The translations under genes and the position numbers were made by a program. Below the pieces are notes generated by a model, which did not search any database, had not been told where the DNA came from, and worked only from the letters and a program-made list of their open reading frames with translations. From Bifidobacterium aquikefiri (GTDB lineage Bacteria > Actinomycetota > Actinomycetes > Actinomycetales > Bifidobacteriaceae): a stretch of DNA of 64,000 bases. Shown piece after piece: positions 18,289 to 27,749 of the stretch (positions are counted from its first letter, which is position 1; the number at the start of each line of letters is the position of its first letter). The stretch is from contig NZ_MWXA01000002.1 in the NCBI RefSeq assembly GCF_002259795.1, forward strand, positions 178,916-242,915, read 5' to 3'.

Positions 18289-18990
18289 ATGAGCGTTCTC
18301 GACCGTTTTGAGAAAAGCGTTGAAGGTGCCGTTAATGGCGTGTTCTCAAAATTTGGTTCCAAGGATCTTCAACCTGTTGACCTGTCGAGTGCCTTGGAAC
18401 GAGAGATTGATTCTCAGGCAATGGCAATGGGCCGCGATAGAACCGTTGCACCAAACGAATACCGTTTTAAGCTTTCCACACCGGACTTTGACCGCATCGA
18501 GCAGTGGGGTTCTGAGACCTTGGCCAATGAATTGGCTGACAAACTGACAAAATACGCAGAAACTCAGCATTATGCCTTTGTTGGTCCCGTAGTTGTCATC
18601 TTTGAAGAGGACCTGAATCTCGGAGCGGGCGACTTCCATCTGAGTTCAGAATCAGTTCAAGGCAACGCGGCACCGGCATCACCCCAATCAAGTTCCAAGG
18701 ATTGCCCTGCCCTCGAGATCAACGGACGACAATACCTGCTGACGGCACCGAAGACTGTGCTGGGACGCGGTTCAAATTGCGACATCGTCATTGACGATCC
18801 AGGCATCTCTCGCAGACATCTCGAAATCGATGTCACAGACAAGGGTGTCATAGCTCGGGATCTTGGATCCACCAATGGCACGTATGTCGAGGGTCATCAG
18901 GTACCTGCGGCTACGCTTCTTGACGGCAACACAATAACCATCGGTCGCACACGCATTCTGTACTGGGCATCGTCACAGGAACAGGACTAG
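18289..18990 (+). CDS. fhaA: FhaA-type protein: DUF3662 domain plus FHA domain
   Basis: 233 residues. The N-terminal DUF3662 domain (LDRFEKSVEGAVNGVF start, residues 1-115) and C-terminal FHA domain (about 140-233, with GRGSNCDIVIDDPGISRRHLEI and DLGSTNGTYVEG) are diagnostic of actinobacterial FhaA. The FHA domain binds phosphothreonine on kinase targets. In mycobacteria FhaA is a PknB substrate connected to peptidoglycan precursor export (family knowledge). It opens the cell-wall/kinase block, on the same strand as all six genes that follow. ATG 18289 is preferred to ATG 18283 because AAGGG lies 6 bases before it. Confidence 0.92.
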   Translation: MSVLDRFEKSVEGAVNGVFSKFGSKDLQPVDLSSALEREIDSQAMAMGRDRTVAPNEYRFKLSTPDFDRIEQWGSETLANELADKLTKYAETQHYAFVGPVVVIFEEDLNLGAGDFHLSSESVQGNAAPASPQSSSKDCPALEINGRQYLLTAPKTVLGRGSNCDIVIDDPGISRRHLEIDVTDKGVIARDLGSTNGTYVEGHQVPAATLLDGNTITIGRTRILYWASSQEQD

Positions 18991-19019
18991 GCCTTGACCG
19001 AGGCAAAGGTCGAATCAAT

Positions 19020-19535
19020 ATGACTGAACTCACATTCGCCTTCCTCAAATACGGATTCCTGATAGTGCTATGGGTTTTCGCATGGCTCGCCGTACGCTCA
19101 TTGCGTCAGGACATTCAGAGTTTCAGTCCGACGACCTCACGTGCACGCCGTAAAAGAGCCCGAGCAGCCAACAGATCGACGGCACGGGCGCAACGCTCGA
19201 CCACGCAGCCCAAAGCTTCGAACACCCCTGCACAGGATGAAGACCCCACGCTGCTCGTAGTCATTGATGGACCAACAGCCGGCGTTTCCATTCCGCTGAG
19301 TCATCAGGCGATTACTTTGGGGCGCGCCGCTTCCAATACAATGGTTTTGGAAGATGAATTCGTGTCTTCGCACCACGCACGCATTTTCCAGGATCCATCC
19401 AGCGGGACATGGATCATTGAGGATTTGGGCAGCACTAATGGCACTGTTGTCGATGGACAACGCATCAGCGAGCCTGTCAGTTTGCCAGCGCGAGTCCCCG
19501 TACGAATTGGTGCAACGACTTTCGAGCTGAGGTAA
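19020..19535 (+). CDS. fhaB: FhaB-type membrane-anchored FHA protein
   Basis: 171 residues: an N-terminal membrane segment (about 8-25), a short basic linker, then an FHA domain (about 85-171) with LGRAASNTMVLEDEFVSSHHARI and DLGSTNGTVVDGQ, the phosphothreonine-binding loops. This layout matches FhaB/FipA, which in actinobacteria connects kinase signalling to the divisome or elongasome. It lies between fhaA and pstP, 29 bases after the former and 6 bases before the latter, in what looks like one operon. Confidence 0.9.
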   Translation: MTELTFAFLKYGFLIVLWVFAWLAVRSLRQDIQSFSPTTSRARRKRARAANRSTARAQRSTTQPKASNTPAQDEDPTLLVVIDGPTAGVSIPLSHQAITLGRAASNTMVLEDEFVSSHHARIFQDPSSGTWIIEDLGSTNGTVVDGQRISEPVSLPARVPVRIGATTFELR

Positions 19536-19541
19536 ATAAGT

Positions 19542-21086
19542 ATGACCGATATGACACCAGCTCATGCGTTGTTCCTCTATTCGACTGCGGTTTCCGACAT
19601 TGGATATGTACGCAGCAATAATCAGGACTCCGCATTCGCCGGTCAACGCCTTGTAGCCATCTGTGATGGCATGGGCGGCCACGCCGGAGGCGACACGGCA
19701 TCCACAATCGCCGTGCTTTCACTGGCGCATATTGAGCGCGATGACGACGACAACGATGTGCAAGCTGTTGCACGCATGATGGAAACGTCCGTCATGGCAG
19801 CGCACGATGCGATCGTTGGCAAGGCAACGCGTGAACGCAAGCTCTCGGGCATGGGGACAACGGTCACCGCGGTTTCACTGGTTGCTGGATACTGGGTTCT
19901 TGCGCATATCGGCGATTCCCGAGGGTATTTGCTCCGTGACGGAAAACTGATACGAATGACGCAGGATCACAGCTACGTTCAGCACCTGATCAACACCGGG
20001 CGAATCAGCGAAGCCGAGGCGAAGAATCATCCACAGCGCAATGTCGTCATGCGTGTCTTGGGCGATTTCGACATCGATCCACGTCCTGACATATCAATTC
20101 GACCTGCAAAGGCTGCAGATCGCTGGATGCTGTGTTCCGATGGTCTGTGCGGAGTACTTGAAGATTCGACCATACAAGAGGTTCTTGAATCGGTCTCGGA
20201 TCAGGAAGAATGCGCCCAACGGCTGGTAACCATGGCTCTGAAGGCTGGCAGTACAGATAACGTCACCGCAATCATTGCCGATGCAACTCTGGCCTTGGAT
20301 GCCAATGCCTTCGATCTGCCACATCAGACGCCTCTGATTGGAGGCGCTGCAGGAAGTTCTCTGGAGCCAATAGCCGACATCATTGGCAGTCAGGTCGCCA
20401 GTGCGCCTGCCTTGAGGCAGAGCGGCAACAATCCTGCAAGAAGAGCCGCCGCACTGCGCAATCCTTCCCAACAGACACCACAAGGGTCAACTGCACGAGT
20501 GGCTCAGCCATCGACCGAACGAGAGGAAAGTGGCCGCAGACTTGTTCCCGATACCGGAGAAATACCTATCGTGCATAAGCAGGATGGCACTTCCAGCGCT
20601 GATCCGAACGATCCTGAAGTTGCGAATGCAATTCGCAGCGCACATTATAAGGAACTTCACGAGAAGAAAACCAGGGTTCGGCGCATTCGCGTCACCATAG
20701 TCAGCATTCTTGCAGCCGTTCTGCTGTGTGGCATAATCGGCGGATTCGGTGCATACCGTTGGAGTCAGACGCAATATTATCTTGGCGAATCAAACAATAC
20801 GATGGTCATCTATCAGGGCGTTCCCACAAATTTCTTCGGTTTCAATCTTTCTCATGAAGTCAAGCGAACCAATGTCAAGGTCTCTGCACTGCCAAAGTCA
20901 TGGCGCGAGCAATTGGCCGAAGGCATCGTCGTATCCAGCATGAGCGAGGCGGAACGCCATGCAGCGCTCATCAAGAGCGAAGCCAAGAGCCTGACGAACG
21001 GTACCGCCGCAAGTTCATCCCCGTCATCGAGCTCGACCTCAAGTCCTTCTGCAGGCGCTTCAGGCAGCTCCGAGGGAGGCAAGTGA
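19542..21086 (+). CDS. pstP: PP2C-family Ser/Thr protein phosphatase PstP
   Basis: 514 residues. The catalytic PP2C domain (about 10-245) contains the metal-binding motifs SNNQDSAF, CDGMGGHAGGD, GDSRGYLLRDG and GSTDNVTAI. A linker of about 130 residues leads to one membrane segment (around 385-405) and an extracytoplasmic tail ending in a Ser-rich run. This matches the membrane phosphatase that reverses PknA/PknB phosphorylation. The TGA overlaps the ATG of rodA. ATG 19542 follows TGAGG at 10 bases. Confidence 0.93.
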   Translation: MTDMTPAHALFLYSTAVSDIGYVRSNNQDSAFAGQRLVAICDGMGGHAGGDTASTIAVLSLAHIERDDDDNDVQAVARMMETSVMAAHDAIVGKATRERKLSGMGTTVTAVSLVAGYWVLAHIGDSRGYLLRDGKLIRMTQDHSYVQHLINTGRISEAEAKNHPQRNVVMRVLGDFDIDPRPDISIRPAKAADRWMLCSDGLCGVLEDSTIQEVLESVSDQEECAQRLVTMALKAGSTDNVTAIIADATLALDANAFDLPHQTPLIGGAAGSSLEPIADIIGSQVASAPALRQSGNNPARRAAALRNPSQQTPQGSTARVAQPSTEREESGRRLVPDTGEIPIVHKQDGTSSADPNDPEVANAIRSAHYKELHEKKTRVRRIRVTIVSILAAVLLCGIIGGFGAYRWSQTQYYLGESNNTMVIYQGVPTNFFGFNLSHEVKRTNVKVSALPKSWREQLAEGIVVSSMSEAERHAALIKSEAKSLTNGTAASSSPSSSSTSSPSAGASGSSEGGK

Positions 21087-22600
21087 TGATTCGTGCACGC
21101 TTGCGTCAGGCATCGTTGATGATTGTTGCGATGGCCATCAGTGGTATATCGTTCTTCCAGATGTTTGAACGCACAACTGGAACGTTTCCAGTTCACTTCG
21201 CCATACTGCTGATTATCGTTGCGGCTTTGTTCATCGTGCTCTGGGTTCTCATCAACACGTTTCTGCCATATGCGAGCCAATCCATTCTGCCCTGTGTCAT
21301 GATTCTCAATGCCATAGGCATTACCATGATCTCCAGAATCGACGTGGGGAACAAGAAGTTGGGTATCAGTTCCGATGCTGGCGACAAGCAGATGATCTGG
21401 CTTGCCTGCGCTCTGGTGCTGTGCTGTCTTCTGGTTGTATTCTTAAGAAACTACCGGGTCTTACGAAAATTCTCTTATGTCAGCATGGTCATCGGTATCG
21501 TCCTGCTGCTCTCCCCTATGCTCCCAGGAATCGGCCGTGAAATTGGCGGAGCGCGAATCTGGTTGGGCATCGGCAGCCACAGTCTTCAGCCTGGCGAATT
21601 CGCAAAGCTGTTTCTTGCCTTCTTCTTCGCCTCGTATCTCTTTGATCATCGCGATCAACTTGCCGTGGGGGGCAAGAAAATACTTGGCATTCGACTGCCC
21701 AGAACCCGAGACTTAGGGCCGATCATTGTCGTGTGGGTTGTCTCGATGGGTGTTTTGGTCTTGCAGCACGACCTGGGCACATCGCTGATGTTCTTTGCCA
21801 TGTTCGTTTCGATGCTCTATGTCGCAACCGGTCAGAAAAGTTGGATCTTTATAGGAGCCGTGTTCTTCGTCATCGGTGCGGTCGCTTCCGCCGTGGTCTT
21901 CAGCCACGTTGGTGACCGCGTCACCGCGTGGCTGAATCCCTTCAGCAGCGCCGAATACAACAAGACATACGGTGGTTCAGGCCAGCTGGTGCAGGGCGTC
22001 TTCGGTCTTGCGGCCGGCGGGCTTCTTGGCACGGGTCTTGGTCAGGGACATCCATGGATCACACCGCTGGCAAACTCCGATTTCATCTATTCCTCCGTTG
22101 GCGAGGAACTTGGGCTCACAGGATTAATGCTCGTGCTGCTGCTCTACCTGCTGATCATCAGTTCCGGCATGATTACCGCAATGAAGGTAACCGATGGTTT
22201 TGGCAAGCTTCTGACCTCTGGGCTTGTATTCACGATGGCTTTCCAGGTCTTCACAGTTGTAGGCGGCATCACCTTGGTGATACCGCTGACCGGTCTCACC
22301 ATGCCTTTCATGGCGGCAGGAGGTTCAAGCCTTCTCGCTAATTTCATTCTGGTGATCTTACTGGTGATTATCTCGAATGAAGCTAACAAACCAGATCCGC
22401 AGGTGCTCTCCGACACCTTCCAATATCAGGCATTGGCGGCATTGAGAAAGCATGAGGTCGAAAAGAGCAAGGCCGAGCAGGCAGGTTCCGATACGGCAAC
22501 CATGGCCATCATTCGGGATCCAGATCCGCAATCAACTGATTCGGCTGATTCCCCACGGCCCAGGGAGCCGAGAACAGTAAGGGGGCATCGCAATGAATAA
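21086..22600 (+). CDS. rodA: RodA/FtsW-type SEDS peptidoglycan glycosyltransferase
   Basis: 504 residues with about ten membrane segments. The SEDS-family marks are present: GGARIWLGIGSHSLQPGEFAK, the WLNPF segment, GLGQGHPWITPLANSDF and SSVGEELGL. It polymerises lipid II into glycan strands in partnership with the class B PBP encoded next. ATG 21086 overlaps the pstP stop by one base and has GGGAGG upstream; the frame remains open further upstream but that part is antisense-like sequence within pstP. The C-terminal tail of about 70 residues is hydrophilic. Its stop overlaps pbpA by 8 bases. Confidence 0.93.
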   Translation: MIRARLRQASLMIVAMAISGISFFQMFERTTGTFPVHFAILLIIVAALFIVLWVLINTFLPYASQSILPCVMILNAIGITMISRIDVGNKKLGISSDAGDKQMIWLACALVLCCLLVVFLRNYRVLRKFSYVSMVIGIVLLLSPMLPGIGREIGGARIWLGIGSHSLQPGEFAKLFLAFFFASYLFDHRDQLAVGGKKILGIRLPRTRDLGPIIVVWVVSMGVLVLQHDLGTSLMFFAMFVSMLYVATGQKSWIFIGAVFFVIGAVASAVVFSHVGDRVTAWLNPFSSAEYNKTYGGSGQLVQGVFGLAAGGLLGTGLGQGHPWITPLANSDFIYSSVGEELGLTGLMLVLLLYLLIISSGMITAMKVTDGFGKLLTSGLVFTMAFQVFTVVGGITLVIPLTGLTMPFMAAGGSSLLANFILVILLVIISNEANKPDPQVLSDTFQYQALAALRKHEVEKSKAEQAGSDTATMAIIRDPDPQSTDSADSPRPREPRTVRGHRNE

Positions 22601-24053
22601 GAATCTACGCCAGCTCTTTACCGCTGTTTTGGTGCTCTTCGTCGTGCTTGGATTCTCGACGACACTGCTCATGACGGTCCGAACGAATGCACTCAACGCC
22701 GATCCTCGAAATACGCGAGCGCTATATCAGGAATATGGTCTGCCCAGAGGATCCATACTTGCGTCAGATGGCACTGTTCTCGCCGAATCCGATGCGGTCA
22801 ATGATTCATTCCAATATCAGCGCAAATATTCCAATGGCGCTGTGTATGCCCCAGTCACAGGCTATTATTCGATAACATCACGTGCCGATCGAGGCATCGA
22901 GGCATCAAGTAACGAACTGCTGAGTGGACAATCCGACAGCCTCTGGTGGGAGCGTTTCAAGTCACAACTCACCGGAACCCAGAATCGCGGCGCTTCCATA
23001 GAGACTTCCATCAGCACCAAGCTTCAGACCTTGGCATACAAGCTGTTGGGGACTCAATCCGGATCGGTTGTGGCGATTGAGCCCAGCACCGGCAGAATCC
23101 TTGCCATGGTAAGCACCCCTAGCTACGATCCGAACGTGCTGGCAACGCATAACTCTCAGAATGCAGCCAAGGAATACACCTCATTGGCGTCGAATACCGA
23201 CAATCCCATGCTGAACCGTGCAATCAACCAGTATTATCCGCCGGGGTCAACCTTCAAGGTCATCGTGGCCGCGGCAGCTCTCGAGAGCGGAAAATACGAC
23301 ACGACCACCGAGATTCCCGCAGGTAGTTCATATACCTTGCCAGGCACCAGCACGAACCTGACGAATGCCACATCCACCGGAAACGGTACGGATGGCAAGA
23401 TCACGCTTGACGATGCACTTGCATATTCCTCCAACACGGCTTTCTCGCAATTGGGTGTCAGCCTTGGCCAAAATACACTTGCCAGCCAAGCGGAGAAATT
23501 CGGCTTCGGCTCTTCAATGATTCTTGATGGCAGCACCGCGACAGGCCTACCTATGAAATCTACAGCTTCCAACTTCCCTGACACAACGACGAAAGACAAG
23601 CTGGCACTTGCTTCCATCGGTCAGGGCGACAATGTGGAGACTCCTTTGCAGAACGCCATGGTTGCCGCAGCCGTCGCGAACGGCGGAAAGCTCATGAAGC
23701 CCACAATCGTCGATCGTGTGCGGGCGAGCGATCTCAGTGTGCTGTCAAAGACATCGCCACAGGAGTATTCACAGGCCTTCTCGTCGGGCACTGCTTCAAA
23801 ACTCACGTCCATGATGGAGGATGTGGTTACCAAGGATGCCCCTGAACTTGCCATAAGCAATGTCAAGGTGGCAGCCAAGACCGGCACTGCGCAGATCGGC
23901 TCCGGTGGTTCGAACGACGCTTGGACCATAGGTTTTGCGCCTGCGGAAAATCCAAAGATTGCCGTCGCCGTTGTTGTCCATAATGTGACAACGTATGGTG
24001 TTGATGCTGCTGGCCCGATCATGCAGCAGATAATGAAGGAGGCGCTGCAATGA
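22593..24053 (+). CDS. pbpA: Class B penicillin-binding protein (peptidoglycan DD-transpeptidase)
   Basis: 486 residues: a signal anchor (about 7-27), a short dimerisation/pedestal region, then the transpeptidase domain with Ser219 in PGSTFK, SSN at 279-281 and KTGTAQ from Lys429. All three catalytic motifs are intact. It crosslinks peptidoglycan stems made by the preceding SEDS protein. It overlaps rodA by 8 bases and pknA by 4 (ATGA), so the complex members are translationally coupled. Confidence 0.94.
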   Translation: MNKNLRQLFTAVLVLFVVLGFSTTLLMTVRTNALNADPRNTRALYQEYGLPRGSILASDGTVLAESDAVNDSFQYQRKYSNGAVYAPVTGYYSITSRADRGIEASSNELLSGQSDSLWWERFKSQLTGTQNRGASIETSISTKLQTLAYKLLGTQSGSVVAIEPSTGRILAMVSTPSYDPNVLATHNSQNAAKEYTSLASNTDNPMLNRAINQYYPPGSTFKVIVAAAALESGKYDTTTEIPAGSSYTLPGTSTNLTNATSTGNGTDGKITLDDALAYSSNTAFSQLGVSLGQNTLASQAEKFGFGSSMILDGSTATGLPMKSTASNFPDTTTKDKLALASIGQGDNVETPLQNAMVAAAVANGGKLMKPTIVDRVRASDLSVLSKTSPQEYSQAFSSGTASKLTSMMEDVVTKDAPELAISNVKVAAKTGTAQIGSGGSNDAWTIGFAPAENPKIAVAVVVHNVTTYGVDAAGPIMQQIMKEALQ

Positions 24054-25084
24054 GACTGGTCGAAGGGCAGCTCATACACCGCCGCTACCGTCTGGATCAG
24101 CGTCTTGCACAGGGTGGCATGGGCGAGGTGTGGAAAGGGTACGACATCGAGCTCGGCAGAACCGTTGCGATCAAGGCATTGCGCGGCGATGTGGTGCAGG
24201 AAGAGGCCAAGCTGCGCCGTCTACGAGTAGAGGCACATAATTCTGCCAATCTGGCTCATCCGAATATCGCTGCCTTATTCGAGTATTACGAACATGACGG
24301 CATCGGCTTCCTGATCATGGAATATGTGCCGAGTAAATCACTCGCACAGATATATCAGGAATCCGGTGCCTTGGATCCTACGGAACTCCTGCCGATACTC
24401 ATTCAGACTGCTCGTGGACTATTCGTCGCCCATTCGCACGGTGTAATTCACCGCGATGTGAAACCTGCAAACATCATGGTTTCCGACAGCGGAGAGGTCA
24501 AGATAACCGACTTCGGAGTCTCTTATTCCACAAATCAGGCGCAGATCACTCAGGATGGGATGGTCGTAGGCACCGCACAATACATTTCGCCAGAGCAGGC
24601 ACAAGGCTTCCAGGCAACCGCACGATCCGACATCTATTCACTCGGCGTCGTTGCTTATGAAGGTCTGTGCGGGCACCGCCCCTTCACCGGAGCAACTCCG
24701 GTTGATATCGCGGCAGCCCATGTGAATGAACCGGTACCTCCATTGCCCGATTCGACAGATATGCAGCTTGCAGGATACGTCATGTCAATGTTGGCGAAAG
24801 ATCCGAATGATCGTCCAACGGATGCCCTGAGCGTGGCACGGACGCTTGCCAGAATCCAAAGAAGACTGCTGGATCAGCAGACCATGGATACTGAAATGAT
24901 TTTCCAACCCGGTTCTAGACTTCCCCGTAAGGTTGTGAGTGCCCCGCATTCAGTGCGGAATATGATGCAGGCAGCATGGCGCGCAACAGGTCACACGGAC
25001 GCTTCCCAAGCTCCGATAGCGGACCGAATTGGCAGATACTTGGACACCGAATCAGAGATGTCAAGAAGAGAGGAATCGAAATGA
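24050..25084 (+). CDS. pknA: Ser/Thr protein kinase PknA
   Basis: 344 residues. Complete Hanks-type kinase domain (about 13-275): glycine loop LAQGGMGEVWKG, Lys42 in VAIK, HRDVKPANIM, ITDFGVSYS and GTAQYISPEQAQG. After the kinase domain comes a tail of about 70 residues without an obvious membrane segment, so this copy seems soluble or only peripherally attached, unlike mycobacterial PknA. It overlaps pbpA upstream and pknB downstream by 4 bases each. Confidence 0.92.
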   Translation: MRLVEGQLIHRRYRLDQRLAQGGMGEVWKGYDIELGRTVAIKALRGDVVQEEAKLRRLRVEAHNSANLAHPNIAALFEYYEHDGIGFLIMEYVPSKSLAQIYQESGALDPTELLPILIQTARGLFVAHSHGVIHRDVKPANIMVSDSGEVKITDFGVSYSTNQAQITQDGMVVGTAQYISPEQAQGFQATARSDIYSLGVVAYEGLCGHRPFTGATPVDIAAAHVNEPVPPLPDSTDMQLAGYVMSMLAKDPNDRPTDALSVARTLARIQRRLLDQQTMDTEMIFQPGSRLPRKVVSAPHSVRNMMQAAWRATGHTDASQAPIADRIGRYLDTESEMSRREESK

Positions 25085-27276
25085 GCACTCCATTGCCGAA
25101 TTCATTGGCCAACGGTCGCTACGAGCTTGGACAGCTTATCGGTCGGGGTGGCATGGCAGAGGTTCATGTGGCTCGAGATATGCGACTTGGTCGCACCGTC
25201 GCCATCAAGATCATGCGTTCCGATTTGACGAATGATGAGATCTTCCTCTCTCGCTTCCGGCGTGAAGCGCATTCGGTCGCACAGCTGAACAACCCCAATA
25301 TCGTATCAATCTACGATTCCGGTGAGGAGACACTGACGGACGAGGCAGGGCGCAACGAGCGTGTGCCATATCTGGTCATGGAATTCGTTAAGGGACAGAC
25401 CTTGCGAGATGTGCTGCGTGCCAATGGTGCATTGGGCCAACGCGATGCCGAACAGGTCATGCTCGGCGTGCTGAATGCGCTTGAGTATTCGCATCGCATG
25501 GGCATCATCCACCGCGATATCAAGCCCGGGAACATCATGATCAGCGATCAGGGAACGGTCAAGGTCATGGACTTCGGCATTGCCCGTGCTCTCGACGATT
25601 CCGCGGCAACAATGACTCAGTCACAAGGCGTTGTCGGTACGGCACAATACCTCAGCCCTGAACAGGCTCGCGGCGAGACGGTCGATGTGCGCTCTGACCT
25701 GTATTCGGCGGGTTGCGTGCTCTACGAAATGATTACGGGAAGACCACCGTTCGTCGGTGATTCCGCAGTGGCAATCGCCTACCAGCATGTTTCGGAAGTG
25801 GCAACTCCACCGAGCAACATCGTTCCCGGCCTGCCAAAGATGTGGGATTCGATCTGTGCCAAGGCAATGGCAAAGGATCGCAGAAACCGCTATACGACTG
25901 CAGCCGAATTCAAGAACGATGTGCTGACTTTCATGAACGGTGGCACACCGGTCGCGGCGGCATTCAATCCTTTGACCGATCTGAGCAACATGCAGGCCCG
26001 GAAGAATGCCGAGCAGGGTACGGCCACCGTTGCCATGACTCCGCAGACAGACACCGTCTCGGCAACACAGGCCTTTAATCCTGTGACAGGCCAGTTCGAA
26101 GCGGTTCCATCGGCGAATGGCACCGAAAGTCGAGCAGCACAGCGGGCAGCTCAGGAAAAGAAGAAGCGCAAGAAGCGGGCGATCATCATCACGGTCATCG
26201 CATTCCTTGCTCTTATCGGTATCGCCGCAGGTGTGTGGGCGGTGTCCAATCAGGAAACGAATGAGAAGGTCACCGTGCCGACCATTACCTCACAGATGTC
26301 CGAGGCGCGCGCCAAGGAGCTCATCGAATCCGCTGGTTTGAAGTTCCAGCAGAAACAAGACACCTCTTCTGATCAGGCTGAAGGAACATTCACCAAGCAG
26401 AATCCCGCCGGTGGCAAGCAGGTCGCCAAAGGTTCGACCGTCACGGTATGGTTCTCAGCTGGCCCGCAATCGGTTCAGGTACCCGATGTCTCGGGAAGTA
26501 CTCAGGAGGAGGCCCGCCAGACTCTTGAGGATGCTGGGTTCAAGGTGAGTTCTTCAGCTTCGGTGGAAGACAGCGCCACGATTGCGAAGGATCACGTGAC
26601 GAGAACCGATCCAGCCGCTGGCAAATCGCTTGAAAAGGGCGGGAGCATCCTGCTGTACATTTCATCGGGTATGACTCAGGTACCGAACGATCTTGTCGGC
26701 AAATCGCAGGACGACGTGACCAAGCTGATTCAGGACGAGGGATTGCGTATCGGAAGCATCACCCAGGAGAATTCAGATACCGTTCCATCCGGTTCAGTAA
26801 CCAGGACCGATCCTCAATCCGGTACGTCCGTTGAGCAGGGAACGACTGTCAATGTGTACGTTTCGAATGGCAAACAGCAGATATCCGTCAGCGATTACAC
26901 CGGAATGACCTTGAGCGCGGCCAAGGCAGCACTGGACGGAAAGCTGACGGTAAAGGTCAGTGGCCCGAATACAGATAAGGCAAAAGTCACGTCGCAGGAT
27001 CTGCAGGCTGGCTCCCAGGCAGATAAAGGTGCGACTATCACCTTGACCACGTCTCCTGATTCCAGCGGTCTGACCAAGGTGATCGGCAGCACGGTGCAGC
27101 AGGCGGAAGCGACCCTGAAGACCTATGGATATACGAACTTCACCACCCAGTCGCAAGACACATCTGATCCCTCGCAGGCGGGTAAGGTACTTTCAGCCAC
27201 TCCGGACAGCAACAACAATGTGACGCTGTATGTTGGAGCATCCTCCGATGACTCCAGCGACAGCTCAGGAAACTGA
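25081..27276 (+). CDS. pknB: Ser/Thr protein kinase PknB with extracellular PASTA repeats
   Basis: 731 residues. Kinase domain (about 14-280) with LIGRGGMAEVHVARD, Lys43, HRDIKPGNIM and VMDFGIARA. An intracellular juxtamembrane region, one membrane segment (around 365-387) and an extracellular part follow. That part has at least four PASTA repeats (first starts near VTVPTITSQ, others at VQVPDVSG, TQVPNDLVG and ISVSDYTG) and a fifth weaker unit near the C terminus. It senses muropeptides or lipid II and controls growth-machinery proteins. ATG 25081 overlaps the pknA stop; the frame's further upstream extension lies inside pknA. A Ser/Asp-rich end follows the last PASTA unit. Confidence 0.94.
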   Translation: MSTPLPNSLANGRYELGQLIGRGGMAEVHVARDMRLGRTVAIKIMRSDLTNDEIFLSRFRREAHSVAQLNNPNIVSIYDSGEETLTDEAGRNERVPYLVMEFVKGQTLRDVLRANGALGQRDAEQVMLGVLNALEYSHRMGIIHRDIKPGNIMISDQGTVKVMDFGIARALDDSAATMTQSQGVVGTAQYLSPEQARGETVDVRSDLYSAGCVLYEMITGRPPFVGDSAVAIAYQHVSEVATPPSNIVPGLPKMWDSICAKAMAKDRRNRYTTAAEFKNDVLTFMNGGTPVAAAFNPLTDLSNMQARKNAEQGTATVAMTPQTDTVSATQAFNPVTGQFEAVPSANGTESRAAQRAAQEKKKRKKRAIIITVIAFLALIGIAAGVWAVSNQETNEKVTVPTITSQMSEARAKELIESAGLKFQQKQDTSSDQAEGTFTKQNPAGGKQVAKGSTVTVWFSAGPQSVQVPDVSGSTQEEARQTLEDAGFKVSSSASVEDSATIAKDHVTRTDPAAGKSLEKGGSILLYISSGMTQVPNDLVGKSQDDVTKLIQDEGLRIGSITQENSDTVPSGSVTRTDPQSGTSVEQGTTVNVYVSNGKQQISVSDYTGMTLSAAKAALDGKLTVKVSGPNTDKAKVTSQDLQAGSQADKGATITLTTSPDSSGLTKVIGSTVQQAEATLKTYGYTNFTTQSQDTSDPSQAGKVLSATPDSNNNVTLYVGASSDDSSDSSGN

Positions 27277-27308
27277 GGGTTTCGAAGTTTTCCACCACAG
27301 TCCACCGT

Positions 27309-27351
27309 CTATCCACAAGTTATGCACATTGTTATGCACACATGTGGATAA
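27309..27351. other. Cluster of four DnaA-box matches
   Basis: Four 9-mers fitting or nearly fitting the DnaA consensus TTWTNCACA lie within 43 bp: CTATCCACA at 27309 (one mismatch), TTATGCACA at 27320 and again at 27332, and TTATCCACA on the minus strand at 27343-27351. No dnaA, dnaN or obvious unwinding element is adjacent, so this is more like a DnaA-binding or titration site than an origin. It follows the pknB stop by about 30 bases. Confidence 0.7.
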
Positions 27352-27418
27352 ACTACATCCGTGTTATTTACATGGAAACGACTGTTCGGGTTGTTGAGAC
27401 TTGTTGTAGAAGGACTTC

Positions 27419-27527
27419 TTGAGTTTTGTGACAATTACGAAAGTGGCATCGGTCGAAATCGTTGCAGCTACCGTCGGTATGAAGCCATTTCTCACGCTTC
27501 ATACTTGTAATTTGCCACAAAACTCAA
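27419..27527. repeat. Palindromic element, family 1, copy A
   Basis: Inverted ends TTGAGTTTTGTGACAATTAC (27419-27438) and its near complement at 27507-27527 enclose about 70 bp, including an inner hairpin GTATGAAGC/GCTTCATAC. Ends and part of the interior (GAAATCGTTG, ACCG) are shared with the element at 39048-39152, and the ends with that at 56552-56788. No coding capacity. Confidence 0.85.
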
Positions 27528-27749
27528 CAATCAGGTGCTGAGAAGCCAACCAGATCAGCAGACGTGGGCTTATTCCGTCATACGATACGAACCGCCTCAC
27601 ATATCGGAATCCACAATCGTTCAAGGTCTTGGTTGTGCTTATGAAGTCACTGTTGTCACATGTTGCGTCACATGAGTCGGTTTCAGCCGTGTTTTTGCTC
27701 AGAACCCATCCCAGGAGGCAGAACGCAGACCAAAGAACTCTTTGCGGGC
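27528..27749. other. Intergenic, no gene recognised
   Basis: Between the palindromic element and the SCP_3-like gene. A minus-strand frame of 84 codons (27499-27753) starts inside the end of that gene and ends inside the repeat. Its composition is not protein-like and I do not call it. Confidence 0.5.

Noticed and set aside
27309..27351. Chromosomal origin
   Set aside because: DnaA-box cluster but no dnaA/dnaN, no extended AT-rich unwinding region; called a DnaA-binding cluster instead.
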